A stretch of 64,000 nucleotides of DNA. It comes from Bacteroidaceae bacterium (GTDB lineage: Bacteria; Bacteroidota; Bacteroidia; Bacteroidales; Bacteroidaceae). The stretch lies in contig JAEEZX010000064.1 of assembly GCA_016292045.1 (NCBI GenBank), positions 43,777-107,776 of the forward strand, written 5' to 3'. Made by a program: the position numbers and the translations under genes. How positions within the stretch are numbered: position 1 is the stretch's first letter; each line of letters begins with the position of its first letter. The notes beneath the pieces are model-generated. The model ran no database searches and was not told the origin of the DNA. It saw only the letters and a list, made by a program, of their open reading frames with translations. Below are positions 8,721-15,637 of this stretch, piece after piece.

Positions 8721-8759
8721 TTTTACCAAGAAAATTTATCTTTTCTACGAAAATTTTTT

Positions 8760-9089
8760 TCACTCCTCGTCACGAAAGAAGAAAGACTGTATGAGGCAGT
8801 AGCGACCTTCGCCCTCATGCTCGATGACCGATTCCACATTCTGATCTTCGCTCTCCATCGCTTTCAGCCGTTCCTCCAGTATCAGGAAGGCACTGGCACA
8901 ATCGCCACCTGTCTCTCTGCATACCAGCCACTCCAATACGTTCTCATGCCACTTTGCATCTACTATGCAGCCAGCAACAAAGCCGACCACCCTGTGTATG
9001 CCGTAGGCCAAATGCCAGTCGTCGAAAATGCTCTCTATCCAGTCAGTAGTGACGTTCTTTTCGTCCAATGGTGCAGGAATCTTTTTCAT
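8760..9089 (-). CDS. Small protein of unknown function (109 aa)
   Basis: Begins MKKIPAPLDEKNVTTDWIES; Trp and acidic residues are frequent (DDWHLAYGIHRVVGF, WHENVLEWLVC). The C-terminus ends RYCLIQSFFFRDEE. Second gene after the element at 9440-9510. No family recognised. Confidence 0.6.
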   Translation of the reverse strand: MKKIPAPLDEKNVTTDWIESIFDDWHLAYGIHRVVGFVAGCIVDAKWHENVLEWLVCRETGGDCASAFLILEERLKAMESEDQNVESVIEHEGEGRYCLIQSFFFRDEE

Positions 9090-9103
9090 AGCCTGGCCCT
9101 CCT

Positions 9104-9433
9104 TTAGTTCATTAAGAGGGTCAGGTCATAGGCTCCCATCGGGTCGGCCATTGTGCCGCAGAAAGAAGCGATTATCTGGACGCTCACATCGTCTTTCAAC
9201 TCGTCTGAGCTGATAGTGTAGCGGTAAACCTTGCGGTGGCCGCACTCACCAAGCACTCCCTCGTAGTCGCTGCTGATGAAGGTCAGCGTTGCGCCCAGGG
9301 TGTTCACTACGCCCTCGATGTCGGACAGGAGAAATGACATTCCGCGCCAGTCAGTATCGCGGTAGATATGAGAGGTAGTCTTTGACTTTTCAACTGCCTT
9401 ATAGATTCTGTTGGTGATAGTTCTCTTTTGCAT
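9104..9433 (-). CDS. Small protein of unknown function (109 aa)
   Basis: Begins MQKRTITNRIYKAVEKSKTT, then a mixed alpha/beta body (FLLSDIEGVVNTLGATLTF, YRYTISSDELKDD). It directly follows the promoter-leader element at 9440-9510. No family recognised. Confidence 0.6.
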   Translation of the reverse strand: MQKRTITNRIYKAVEKSKTTSHIYRDTDWRGMSFLLSDIEGVVNTLGATLTFISSDYEGVLGECGHRKVYRYTISSDELKDDVSVQIIASFCGTMADPMGAYDLTLLMN

Positions 9434-9439
9434 AGCTCT

Positions 9440-9510
9440 TGAAGTTTTGAAGGGTTATTTATTATCTTATTTACAATACAAAGGTAGTGGTTTTTAATCA
9501 AATGCGCAAG
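9440..9510 (-). promoter_or_regulatory. Repeated promoter-leader element, copy 2
   Basis: -33 CTTG (9507-9510), 20-bp spacer containing CATTTGATTAA, -7 TACCTTTG (9479-9486), leader GTAAATAAGATAA and CCTTCAAAACTTC before the ATG at 9433. Confidence 0.85.
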
Positions 9511-9556
9511 TTTTTACGACCATTTTTCTCTACCTAATCTTAAAAGAAACTAACGT

Positions 9557-9591
9557 AAAAAAGGGAGAGCACCCACGCTTGGACGCTCCCC
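9557..9591 (-). terminator. Intrinsic terminator
   Basis: On the minus strand GGGAGC (9585-9590) pairs with GCTCTCCC (9563-9570) with one bulge, followed by six T (9557-9562). It sits between the gene ending at 9651 and the promoter at 9440-9510, so it separates two transcription units. Just upstream (9607-9635) the plus strand reads TTCAAAACTTC then TAGTGTAAATAAGAT, pieces of the leader motif in the opposite orientation. Confidence 0.75.
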
Positions 9592-9650
9592 CAGGCCCTC
9601 CCTAAAGTTCAAAACTTCAATAGTGTAAATAAGATTCGGGAGAGTAGGCT

Positions 9651-9929
9651 TTAGTGGATGATGGCCACAGGCATGATGATACTCCCGTGTTCCTCCACCG
9701 TAATGTAAACGGTCAGGCCCAGCTCATTGCAGAACTGCGCGATGTCCTGAAGGCAGAATAGTGTCTGAGGGTCTGTGTTCAGACTGCTCGGACTCACTTT
9801 GATAGCCGGGTGTTCGGCAGGGTCTAAGAACGCCTCCACCTCACACTCACAATCCTCGATGCTGTCATCTTCCAGCATCCTGCGTAACTCAGCGGCATAG
9901 TACCGCATCTGGGTAATGTCTTTGCTCAT
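9651..9929 (-). CDS. Small acidic protein of unknown function (92 aa)
   Basis: Begins MSKDITQMRYYAAELRRMLE, then an acidic stretch (DDSIEDCECEVEAFLDP) and a beta-like C-terminus. Its ATG overlaps the end of the upstream gene (ATGA type). Followed by a terminator at 9557-9591. No family recognised. Confidence 0.6.
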   Translation of the reverse strand: MSKDITQMRYYAAELRRMLEDDSIEDCECEVEAFLDPAEHPAIKVSPSSLNTDPQTLFCLQDIAQFCNELGLTVYITVEEHGSIIMPVAIIH

Positions 9930-10333
9930 TGCTTACTTGTTTGATGATTCAGAAATGGTATTACTAACTCCTTCGGTATCGCTGGTATTTGCATCCAAAA
10001 TATAGCTTCCTCGCCATTCTTGTTGTGGTCGAAACGGTAGGTTCCATCAGCCACCTTGAATGACAGGCGGACAACAAACTCCAGCCCATAGAACACGACG
10101 GCCATCAGTTCCTCCGTTGGCGGCTCCTTCTTGTAGTCATGCCACAGACTGTTACCGTCGGCAATATCTTTACGGACAAACTCAATATCGGTGCTGAAAA
10201 TCCTGTCTCGGCACCATGTCACAGCATCGGGTACGTCCTCGATCTCCTTGAAGTCGAAGTCCTGCATTTCATCCTCGCTGTTCACGCTGGGGTCACCAAC
10301 TTGCAGGTAGATGGTTTCTGGTACGTTCTTCAT
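9926..10333 (-). CDS. DUF551-like small protein
   Basis: A 135-residue protein with SLWHDYKKEPPTEELMAVVF, which resembles the W-x-x-x-x-x-x-P-x-E signature of short phage DUF551-type proteins. The gene at 10629-10955 has the related SLWHDKDEKPKKLPSVLATL, so the two are probably diverged paralogs. Role unknown. Confidence 0.55.
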   Translation of the reverse strand: MKNVPETIYLQVGDPSVNSEDEMQDFDFKEIEDVPDAVTWCRDRIFSTDIEFVRKDIADGNSLWHDYKKEPPTEELMAVVFYGLEFVVRLSFKVADGTYRFDHNKNGEEAIFWMQIPAIPKELVIPFLNHQTSKQ

Positions 10334-10632
10334 ATCTCGTCTTTCTTGTCAATGTATCTAATTACCACGCCCGGATGCTCTACTGGGTCTTCGTTAGGCT
10401 CAAACTGCACCTTGCCGCTATGCAGGGTCACGCCGCGAATCCTGTCATCGTCGCCATTGCAATCGATGAAAAGCTCCCTGTCCCAATACAGGTTGAATCC
10501 TGGCACCTCCGACCGCGCTTCATTGATAAGGTCATTGAGTTTGTTCACGTCCTCTATCTCCTTGATGGGAATGAGGGCGTTCATCTGCTTGCACAGATTC
10601 TTCATCTTACTGAAATACTCTCTTCTTTTCAT
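10330..10632 (-). CDS. Small protein of unknown function (100 aa)
   Basis: Begins MKRREYFSKMKNLCKQMNAL (basic helix), then EIEDVNKLNDLINEARSEVP and an acidic beta-rich end (IDCNGDDDRIRGVTLHSGKV). Overlaps its neighbours by 4 bases on both sides, typical of translational coupling. No family recognised. Confidence 0.6.
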   Translation of the reverse strand: MKRREYFSKMKNLCKQMNALIPIKEIEDVNKLNDLINEARSEVPGFNLYWDRELFIDCNGDDDRIRGVTLHSGKVQFEPNEDPVEHPGVVIRYIDKKDEI

Positions 10633-10955
10633 AGCTTCACCTCCATGTCATTAGGGAGCAGGTCACTCAGGTAAGCCCACCTCTGTACGCAGCAGTGGCT
10701 CACCGCATATCTCAGCTCGCTTTCATCCTCACAGCGTAGGGTGTTTATCTCACCCATGAAGTCCAAGGTGGCCAGTACAGAGGGTAGCTTTTTCGGCTTC
10801 TCATCTTTGTCGTGCCATAGACTGCTAACGTCCGGCTCAGAGTCAGCAGCTCCGAGGCCGTCAACAAGCCCTACGTTGTACCAGGTTTCCTCTCCTACCG
10901 TCTCAAAGCAGTAGGGCCTCACATTCGACAAACTTTCTATATCTGCTCTTGTCAT
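10629..10955 (-). CDS. DUF551-like small protein
   Basis: A 108-residue protein starting MTRADIESLSNVRPYCFETV. The start at 10955 overlaps the previous stop as ATGA; an ATG 12 bases upstream is an alternative. The SLWHDKDEKPKKLPSVLATL motif is shared with the gene at 9926-10333. Role unknown. Confidence 0.55.
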   Translation of the reverse strand: MTRADIESLSNVRPYCFETVGEETWYNVGLVDGLGAADSEPDVSSLWHDKDEKPKKLPSVLATLDFMGEINTLRCEDESELRYAVSHCCVQRWAYLSDLLPNDMEVKL

Positions 10956-11137
10956 ACCTTCATACATTGAATACTCGTTAATGGTGCCAGTACATAGGTC
11001 AGCGTCTTTGCTTTCCTGACTACAGCGCAAGGTGTTCCATCACCACCGCTCACAAATCCTTTCAACACTCCCATTTCACCGAAAGCGTAATCGCCATAAG
11101 GTGAATCAGAGGTAAATCTCACTACATCTTCTATCAT
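10952..11137 (-). CDS. Small protein of unknown function (61 aa)
   Basis: Begins MIEDVVRFTSDSPYGDYAFG; Gly-rich with a short Cys-containing end. The ATG at 11137 is chosen over a TTG two codons upstream. It lies between a 59-residue Cys-rich gene and a DUF551-like gene, with 4-base overlap downstream. Confidence 0.5.
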   Translation of the reverse strand: MIEDVVRFTSDSPYGDYAFGEMGVLKGFVSGGDGTPCAVVRKAKTLTYVLAPLTSIQCMKV

Positions 11138-11139
11138 AG

Positions 11140-11319
11140 TCAATCCTGTAATGGTTCGTACATCGTGCAGTCTTTCGGGGCAGGGGAGTTGTAGGTGGCA
11201 TGCTCGTCGGCTATCTCCTTCGATGCCTCAGACAGCCAAGCCCGATAGCACGTCTTTCGTCTCGGGCAATTCTCATAGCTACCGCAATGAGCCACGTCTG
11301 AAATATACACCTTCTGCAT
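11140..11319 (-). CDS. Small Cys-rich protein (59 aa)
   Basis: Begins MQKVYISDVAHCGSYENCPR and contains RRKTCYRAWL and KDCTMYEP. Four cysteines in CxxxxxC-xxxxxx-C spacing suggest a small metal-binding fold. It fits exactly between its neighbours (3-bp gap to the ASCH gene upstream). One of several tiny Cys-rich genes in this block. Confidence 0.55.
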   Translation of the reverse strand: MQKVYISDVAHCGSYENCPRRKTCYRAWLSEASKEIADEHATYNSPAPKDCTMYEPLQD

Positions 11320-11322
11320 AGC

Positions 11323-11967
11323 TTACAACTCTACTAATTTGAATGTGTAGGCCATCATCCAAGGGTTACGCTCCCATGTGCCGTTTCCATTGATAGCGTC
11401 AATGAGGGCAGCATAGGCTTCTCTCGGACTGGTGAACACGTATTCGCTGATATTCACCTGATCTGCCCTTTGGTGCAGCTCCTTGAAGCTGTAGCTACCC
11501 TCTGCTCCAGTCTCAGGGTTATAGGCAGAGAAAGGACAGAGCGGAGAAATACCCTCCTGTAAAATGTCCTCGTCTGAAATCTCCTGCAAGCGTTCCATGC
11601 GCACCTCGGTAATCTCGATGCCGTAGGGCATGAGTTCCGGCTTGACAAACATCTTGTTTGTGTAGCCAGCTGAATCTTCGGCCCAAATCGGCACTACCAT
11701 GTTCGGGTCACACGCTGGTCTGTAACCGACAATGCTTTTCTCATCAGTGGTCTTATAGCTCTGTGCAATGGCCACTATCTCGCCGACCTTAAACCAGGCA
11801 TACCTCTCTATCATTTCCTGCTTCCAGCACCTTTCAAGTGCTGGCACAATAGTATCTTCAAGAATGAGGTCGTTTTTGAACTTCACCTCTCGCCTCGTCT
11901 GAGTCTTTTTTCCATCAAGCACTGCCTGCTCCAGGCAGAACTTGGTGCTGAACATTATCTTTCTCAT
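11323..11967 (-). CDS. ASCH/PUA-like domain protein
   Basis: A 214-residue protein. The N-terminus has the ASCH signature FCLEQAVLDGKKTQTRRE; KTQTRR corresponds to the KTxTRR of the family. The middle has the KVGEIVAIAQSYKT beta segment and later EITEVRMERLQEISDEDILQ, the usual ASCH C-terminal pattern. ASCH domains bind RNA or modified bases; in phages the role is not settled. Overlaps the upstream gene by 4 bases. Confidence 0.75.
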   Translation of the reverse strand: MRKIMFSTKFCLEQAVLDGKKTQTRREVKFKNDLILEDTIVPALERCWKQEMIERYAWFKVGEIVAIAQSYKTTDEKSIVGYRPACDPNMVVPIWAEDSAGYTNKMFVKPELMPYGIEITEVRMERLQEISDEDILQEGISPLCPFSAYNPETGAEGSYSFKELHQRADQVNISEYVFTSPREAYAALIDAINGNGTWERNPWMMAYTFKLVEL

Positions 11968-12386
11968 TCGTCCTCTGCGTTAAACATTCGCTTTTCACAC
12001 TTGCACATCTGCATCTTCACCTCGTTGGTGATAAACAGCTCGTCACCCTCGGCTACTGCAGCTTTGATGTTGTCGCTGGTATCTTCTTCCACACCGTAGC
12101 CCAAGGCAGCAGCAAAGTACACACGACCACACTTAGCACAGCGGGCAGCGAGAATAGGCTTATCGTTGGGGTTGGTGTCGATGTACTCCTTCTCATTGAC
12201 CAATGACTGAACGATGCAAAACTCAGCCTTGCGCAACCAGTGGTTAGCGTTGCGTAACTCCTGCAGCTTCTTTCGTTCCTCTACGCTCATAGGCTTACGG
12301 GCCTGTGAAGCGGCTTTGTTCTTTGTGTTGATGTATCGCTCGTTTCTGGCGATAATCTCATTGATAAGCTCCAGTCTCCTACTCAT
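11964..12386 (-). CDS. Small protein with C-terminal zinc-ribbon-like Cys pairs
   Basis: A 140-residue protein. Residues 1-70 form basic helices (MSRRLELINEIIARNERYIN). The C-terminal half has AARCAKCGRVYFAAALGYG and MQMCKCEKR, giving CxxC and CxC pairs that could bind zinc. Overlaps the interrupted gene upstream by 8 bases. Function unknown. Confidence 0.6.
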   Translation of the reverse strand: MSRRLELINEIIARNERYINTKNKAASQARKPMSVEERKKLQELRNANHWLRKAEFCIVQSLVNEKEYIDTNPNDKPILAARCAKCGRVYFAAALGYGVEEDTSDNIKAAVAEGDELFITNEVKMQMCKCEKRMFNAEDE

Positions 12387-12780
12387 GGCCAGCCTCCTCT
12401 CTGTCTAAATCGTCCTCGATGGCCCGCTGAACGAAAGCCTTGATCTTATCGTCATTCAGTCGCTCGTCGGTCTCAAACAGGTGCTCCACACGCTTCATAG
12501 ACAGCGCACCGTTCAACAGGTACATTCTCCTGCCTAAGTCCATGTCATACTCACGCTTCGGCTCCGCGATGTTGAACGATGTCTGCTTGCCTCGCGGATA
12601 GACTAAGTTGCTGTTGGTCTCCTTGATGTGCTGGAGATTGTTCATAATGAGACTGCCAACCTTCGCCCGTGCCTCACAGAGGACAGCTTCAATCTAGTCT
12701 TTCAGCTCAGCGTCAACCACGATGCCGGCCAGGAGGTTGAATCCCATTTCAAAATAAGGCTGTTCTACTTTCTGAATCAT
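12379..12780 (-). pseudogene. Gene interrupted by an in-frame amber (TAG) codon
   Basis: Translation should start at the ATG at 12780, which has a good AAGGAG ribosome-binding site 9-10 bp upstream. The frame reads 28 residues (ending AGIVVDAELKD), meets TAG at 12694-12696, then stays open and in the same frame through IEAVLCEARAKVGS into an 88-residue protein from an internal ATG at 12645 (MNNLQHIKETNSNLVYPRGK). The sequence before and after the stop looks like one continuous helix. The internal ATG has no visible ribosome-binding site. Either a CAG-to-TAG mutation has split the gene or the stop is read through. Other genes here end with TAG, so general recoding is unlikely. Confidence 0.65.
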
Positions 12781-12818
12781 AGTCGTATCTCCTTTTCTTT
12801 AGTTGTTACTGATGATGG

Positions 12819-13160
12819 TTAGAGCAGGCTGGCAATGCTGAACGAGCGGAAAGCCTCTTTCTCCAAGTCCCAGTAGGACACAGCAGAATAGCAGGGCTTG
12901 CGGTCAGTACCTTTGTACTCGTAGTTGATGGCCGACCCTTTGAGGGTGCCGATGGCCTTGCGAATCTCACCATTAGCCTTGCGGAAGGTGAACTCAGCAA
13001 CACCGACGGACATCTGAGCCTTGATTTTCATTGCCTGCCATGCCTTGCGGAGGGCTTCAGCAATGTTGGCGACGTCCTTCCTGCGGAGGATGGCCCAAGC
13101 AGCTTTCATTACCATACTCTTACTAACTCTCACGTTGCTCTTTGATGCGATAGTTGCCAT
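12819..13160 (-). CDS. WYL_2 / Sm-like SH3 beta-barrel family protein
   Basis: A 113-residue protein. The N-terminal basic helix (VMKAAWAILRRKDVANIAEA) is followed by a barrel-like segment with VAEFTFRKANGEIRKAIGTL and YWDLEKEAFRSF, a pattern common in short proteins of Bacteroidales phages annotated as WYL_2/SH3-barrel. It follows the promoter-leader element at 13164-13231. Nucleic-acid binding is possible. Confidence 0.6.
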   Translation of the reverse strand: MATIASKSNVRVSKSMVMKAAWAILRRKDVANIAEALRKAWQAMKIKAQMSVGVAEFTFRKANGEIRKAIGTLKGSAINYEYKGTDRKPCYSAVSYWDLEKEAFRSFSIASLL

Positions 13161-13163
13161 AAT

Positions 13164-13231
13164 CTTTGAAGTTTTGAAGTTTGTATCTTATTTACATTAC
13201 AAAGGTACAAACATTTTATCAAATACGCAAA
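13164..13231 (-). promoter_or_regulatory. Repeated promoter-leader element, copy 3
   Basis: -33 TTTG (13228-13231), 20-bp spacer with TATTTGATAAAA, -7 TACCTTTG (13200-13207), leader GTAAATAAGATAC and CTTCAAAACTTC before the ATG at 13160. Upstream it shares GGCAATTATTTTAAT (13237-13251) with the copy near 41063. Confidence 0.85.
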
Positions 13232-13273
13232 TATCACGGCAATTATTTTAATCAAATTCGCAAATTTTTTCTA

Positions 13274-13654
13274 CTAATATATCAAGCCCATCATTCGCAT
13301 GAGCCTGCGTAGTTCGGTCAGTTCCCTGTACTTGTCTGTTGCGTCAAACACCTTCGCCGTCTGTAGCGAGTAGGAGGTGCAGCAGTATTCTACCTTATCC
13401 ATCGTACCGCCATCTGGATTGCGGTAATGGCCGATGGAACTTCTCAAGTGCTTCGCGTCTATATCCATCGTCACGCAGTAGTCAGGGTCACAGCATCCAC
13501 TAAGCCAGTGGATAGCCTGATCTGGCGGCTCGGTGAAGAAGCAGAAGCCTACGCTCGTTGTCCTATACCCAATATGCGGCTTCTCATTACGGAGCGTCGC
13601 CCCTGACATGAGCAGCTTGTATTCGGCTTCGGACATGAATCTGTGTACTATCAT
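13274..13654 (-). CDS. Unknown protein, possibly ADP-ribosyltransferase-like fold
   Basis: A 126-residue protein beginning MIVHRFMSEAEYKLLMSGAT, then GYRTTSVGFCFF and QAIHWLSGC. The H-R at the start, the TTS-x-GF segment and the following beta-strands recall the start of ART folds (H/R, then S-T-S), but the expected C-terminal glutamate motif is not clear. Treat as an unknown protein with a tentative fold guess. Confidence 0.5.
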   Translation of the reverse strand: MIVHRFMSEAEYKLLMSGATLRNEKPHIGYRTTSVGFCFFTEPPDQAIHWLSGCCDPDYCVTMDIDAKHLRSSIGHYRNPDGGTMDKVEYCCTSYSLQTAKVFDATDKYRELTELRRLMRMMGLIY

Positions 13655-13929
13655 CTTTCTTCTGGTTTTAATTCTTTCATCAGCATATCTATATGAAGGG
13701 CAAAGGTGGCCACGGCCTTGTGATAGGCGATTTCCTCACCTTCGGCCTTTGCAGACTCAGCATAGACATCGAGCATACGCCGTTTGGCCACCCATAGCTT
13801 TGTGTAGATGTCAGAGACACCAAAGCGATAACCATTTACCCATGCAGCCACCTCGCCCTTGTCGAACTGTAGATAGCGCTCTTCGCTGGCAAGGGCTTTC
13901 AGTCGTGCCTCTACTTTACCTTCGCTCAT
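13651..13929 (-). CDS. Small helical protein of unknown function (92 aa)
   Basis: Begins MSEGKVEARLKALASEERYL; long helices with GEVAAWVNGYRFGVSDIYTK and a C-terminal MLMKELKPEER. Overlaps the next gene by 4 bases. No family recognised. Confidence 0.6.
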   Translation of the reverse strand: MSEGKVEARLKALASEERYLQFDKGEVAAWVNGYRFGVSDIYTKLWVAKRRMLDVYAESAKAEGEEIAYHKAVATFALHIDMLMKELKPEER

Positions 13930-13931
13930 AG

Positions 13932-14429
13932 CTATTTCATTATATCTGTGATACGCCCTCGCTTGTCAAAGCGACAATGACAGAAAGCGATGGCATTCTT
14001 CTCTCTCTTTCCTGGATAGTGATACCGCTTCTCAAAAGCCGTGAACCACGTTTCGTCGTAGATTTCATCAAAGGGCAGACAGCCACAGGAAAACAGCTGC
14101 TTCACCTGCATGACCAAATCCTTTCTCGGGTTTCGGAAGTTCAGAGGAAAATCGCCCTTGGTTGTCCGCACATATATCCACCAGCCACCGAAGAACATTC
14201 CCCAAATCGGCTCGTTCCAGAACACCCATACAGCGCAGGGCCTCACCTCTTCGTGCGCCCGCTTCATATAGATGTTGCTGTCCTGCTTCGCTTTCTTTCG
14301 GGCAAAGATTTCCTTGTAGGTGACAGACTGCCACTCCGTATCGCATATATCCTTATACAGGTAGGCAATCTCTCTCGGCAAGTCCACACCCCACCAGGTC
14401 TTAGCACCGCCTCTGGTCATGTACGTCAT
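13932..14429 (-). CDS. Trp-rich protein of unknown function (165 aa)
   Basis: Begins MTYMTRGGAKTWWGVDLPRE. Aromatic residues are very frequent (VWVFWNEPIWGMFFGGWWIY). A C-terminal segment has CHCRFDKRGR. It could touch a membrane through the aromatic stretch, but no clean transmembrane helix is evident. No family recognised. Confidence 0.6.
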   Translation of the reverse strand: MTYMTRGGAKTWWGVDLPREIAYLYKDICDTEWQSVTYKEIFARKKAKQDSNIYMKRAHEEVRPCAVWVFWNEPIWGMFFGGWWIYVRTTKGDFPLNFRNPRKDLVMQVKQLFSCGCLPFDEIYDETWFTAFEKRYHYPGKREKNAIAFCHCRFDKRGRITDIMK

Positions 14430-14629
14430 AGCTTCCTCGATTTGTCAGCGTTCAACACCTCCACCTCATACGACTGTAGGACAGGGAACAGCCTCGGTGC
14501 CTTGTCTTTATCCTCGAAGCGTGTGCAGTAGGTGGTGGTGGCCATACACGTCTTTGTGAAGCTACCTGCCTGTGACCAGCAATTCTTCAGCTTGGTACAC
14601 CGTCTACATAATGGAGAAATCTGTCTCAT
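14426..14629 (-). CDS. Small Cys-rich protein (67 aa)
   Basis: Begins MRQISPLCRRCTKLKNCWSQ and continues with KTCMATTTYCTRFEDKDKAP. The CxxC-xxxxx-C arrangement suggests a small zinc-binding fold. Translationally coupled to the next gene by a 4-base overlap. Confidence 0.6.
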   Translation of the reverse strand: MRQISPLCRRCTKLKNCWSQAGSFTKTCMATTTYCTRFEDKDKAPRLFPVLQSYEVEVLNADKSRKL

Positions 14630-14632
14630 AGG

Positions 14633-14776
14633 CTAATCGTCTTCGTAGTCCTCCCATTCCGGGCATGAGTCATAGCTCTCTCGTTTCTCTCCAGTGAGAG
14701 CGCACTTGTATAGAGGGCAGAATGTTCCCTCGTTTCTGACGTGCTTGCAGTTGTAGCAAATCTGTTCCTCGTTCAT
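14633..14776 (-). CDS. Small Cys-rich protein (47 aa)
   Basis: ATG at 14776, TAG at 14633-14635. The product starts MNEEQICYNCKHVRNEGTFC and ends SYDSCPEWEDYEDD. CxxC-x10-C-x5-C spacing resembles a rubredoxin-like or zinc knuckle fold. It fits exactly between the HNH gene and the 67-residue Cys-rich gene. Confidence 0.6.
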   Translation of the reverse strand: MNEEQICYNCKHVRNEGTFCPLYKCALTGEKRESYDSCPEWEDYEDD

Positions 14777-14809
14777 ATCTTCACTTTTTTGATGTAAGAT
14801 TCATTTTCT

Positions 14810-15634
14810 TTACCAGCGCTTCACCAATTTACCTTTTGGCTCAAGTCCCCAATGGATGCGGATCTTGTCTAAGCGGATGGATTTCTTTCTCGAAAGACAG
14901 CTTTTCTCATACATCTTTCGTCTCTGCTCAGGTGTCATAGCTGCTGTTACCCTTGTGGCCTTCTCTGCATCCGTTATCAGCATGAGGTTGTCGATGGTGC
15001 AGTTCAGGCGGTTGCCATCCTTAAAGGCGACGCACATTCCCTTCGGTATCTCCCCATGGTACTTCTTCCATAGCCAACGGTGCTTCTGTACCATCTTTGG
15101 CTCACCTTCTACCTTGATGTAGATGTAGCCGTCATGTCGGACTGACTCGTAGCCTACAGGCCGAGTATTGTGCGGCTTATGACCGGACTTGAAACGTGTC
15201 GGCTTGGTGCGCTCTATCATTTCAGCAGACATGAAAGAAGTCTGACGCTTCCCTTTGTTCGGAGGTGTCAGGCCCTTGGTGAATCGGCAAGCAATAGATT
15301 TCGGGTCAGCAGCCAGCCGATGACCGATGCTGCTCAGATGTTCCTTCGTTTTCTCCAGTCCGAGTATCTTTGCCCGCTGGTAGATGGAACTGGCAGAACG
15401 ACCATCGAAAAGCTGCTGTAGCTCGCTCATGGTATGGTCAGGATAAAACTTACGCAACTGCTTATCCTCCTTGGCAGTCCAACGGCCTTTTATCTTTCTG
15501 AGGTGTAGCTTCTGTGCCTTTGTCTTCAGCGCAGGCATGGAGACACCCAGCTTGAAGGCCAGTATAGCCAACGGAGTCTCCTTGTATTCCTTTCGGAGCG
15601 TAGCCACCATCTGTTTCGTCCAAACCTTTCTCAT
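14810..15634 (-). CDS. HNH homing-type endonuclease with Myb-like DNA-binding repeats
   Basis: A 274-residue protein. Residues 1-95 hold two Myb/NUMOD-like helix-turn-helix repeats (KGRWTAKEDKQLRKFYPDHT). Residues about 165-225 are the HNH nuclease core: GYIYIKVEGEPKMVQKHRWL, then CVAFKDGNRLNCTIDNLMLI, giving the H, the N of RLNCTIDN and the second N. Such enzymes cut DNA and often spread themselves between phages. It follows the DUF4942 methyltransferase gene by 3 bp. Confidence 0.85.
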   Translation of the reverse strand: MRKVWTKQMVATLRKEYKETPLAILAFKLGVSMPALKTKAQKLHLRKIKGRWTAKEDKQLRKFYPDHTMSELQQLFDGRSASSIYQRAKILGLEKTKEHLSSIGHRLAADPKSIACRFTKGLTPPNKGKRQTSFMSAEMIERTKPTRFKSGHKPHNTRPVGYESVRHDGYIYIKVEGEPKMVQKHRWLWKKYHGEIPKGMCVAFKDGNRLNCTIDNLMLITDAEKATRVTAAMTPEQRRKMYEKSCLSRKKSIRLDKIRIHWGLEPKGKLVKRW

Positions 15635-15637
15635 AGC

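Noticed and set aside
12379..12780. General TAG recoding in the phage
   Set aside because: Other genes, such as those ending at 14633 and 46269, use TAG as a normal stop, and no suppressor tRNA is seen in the window.
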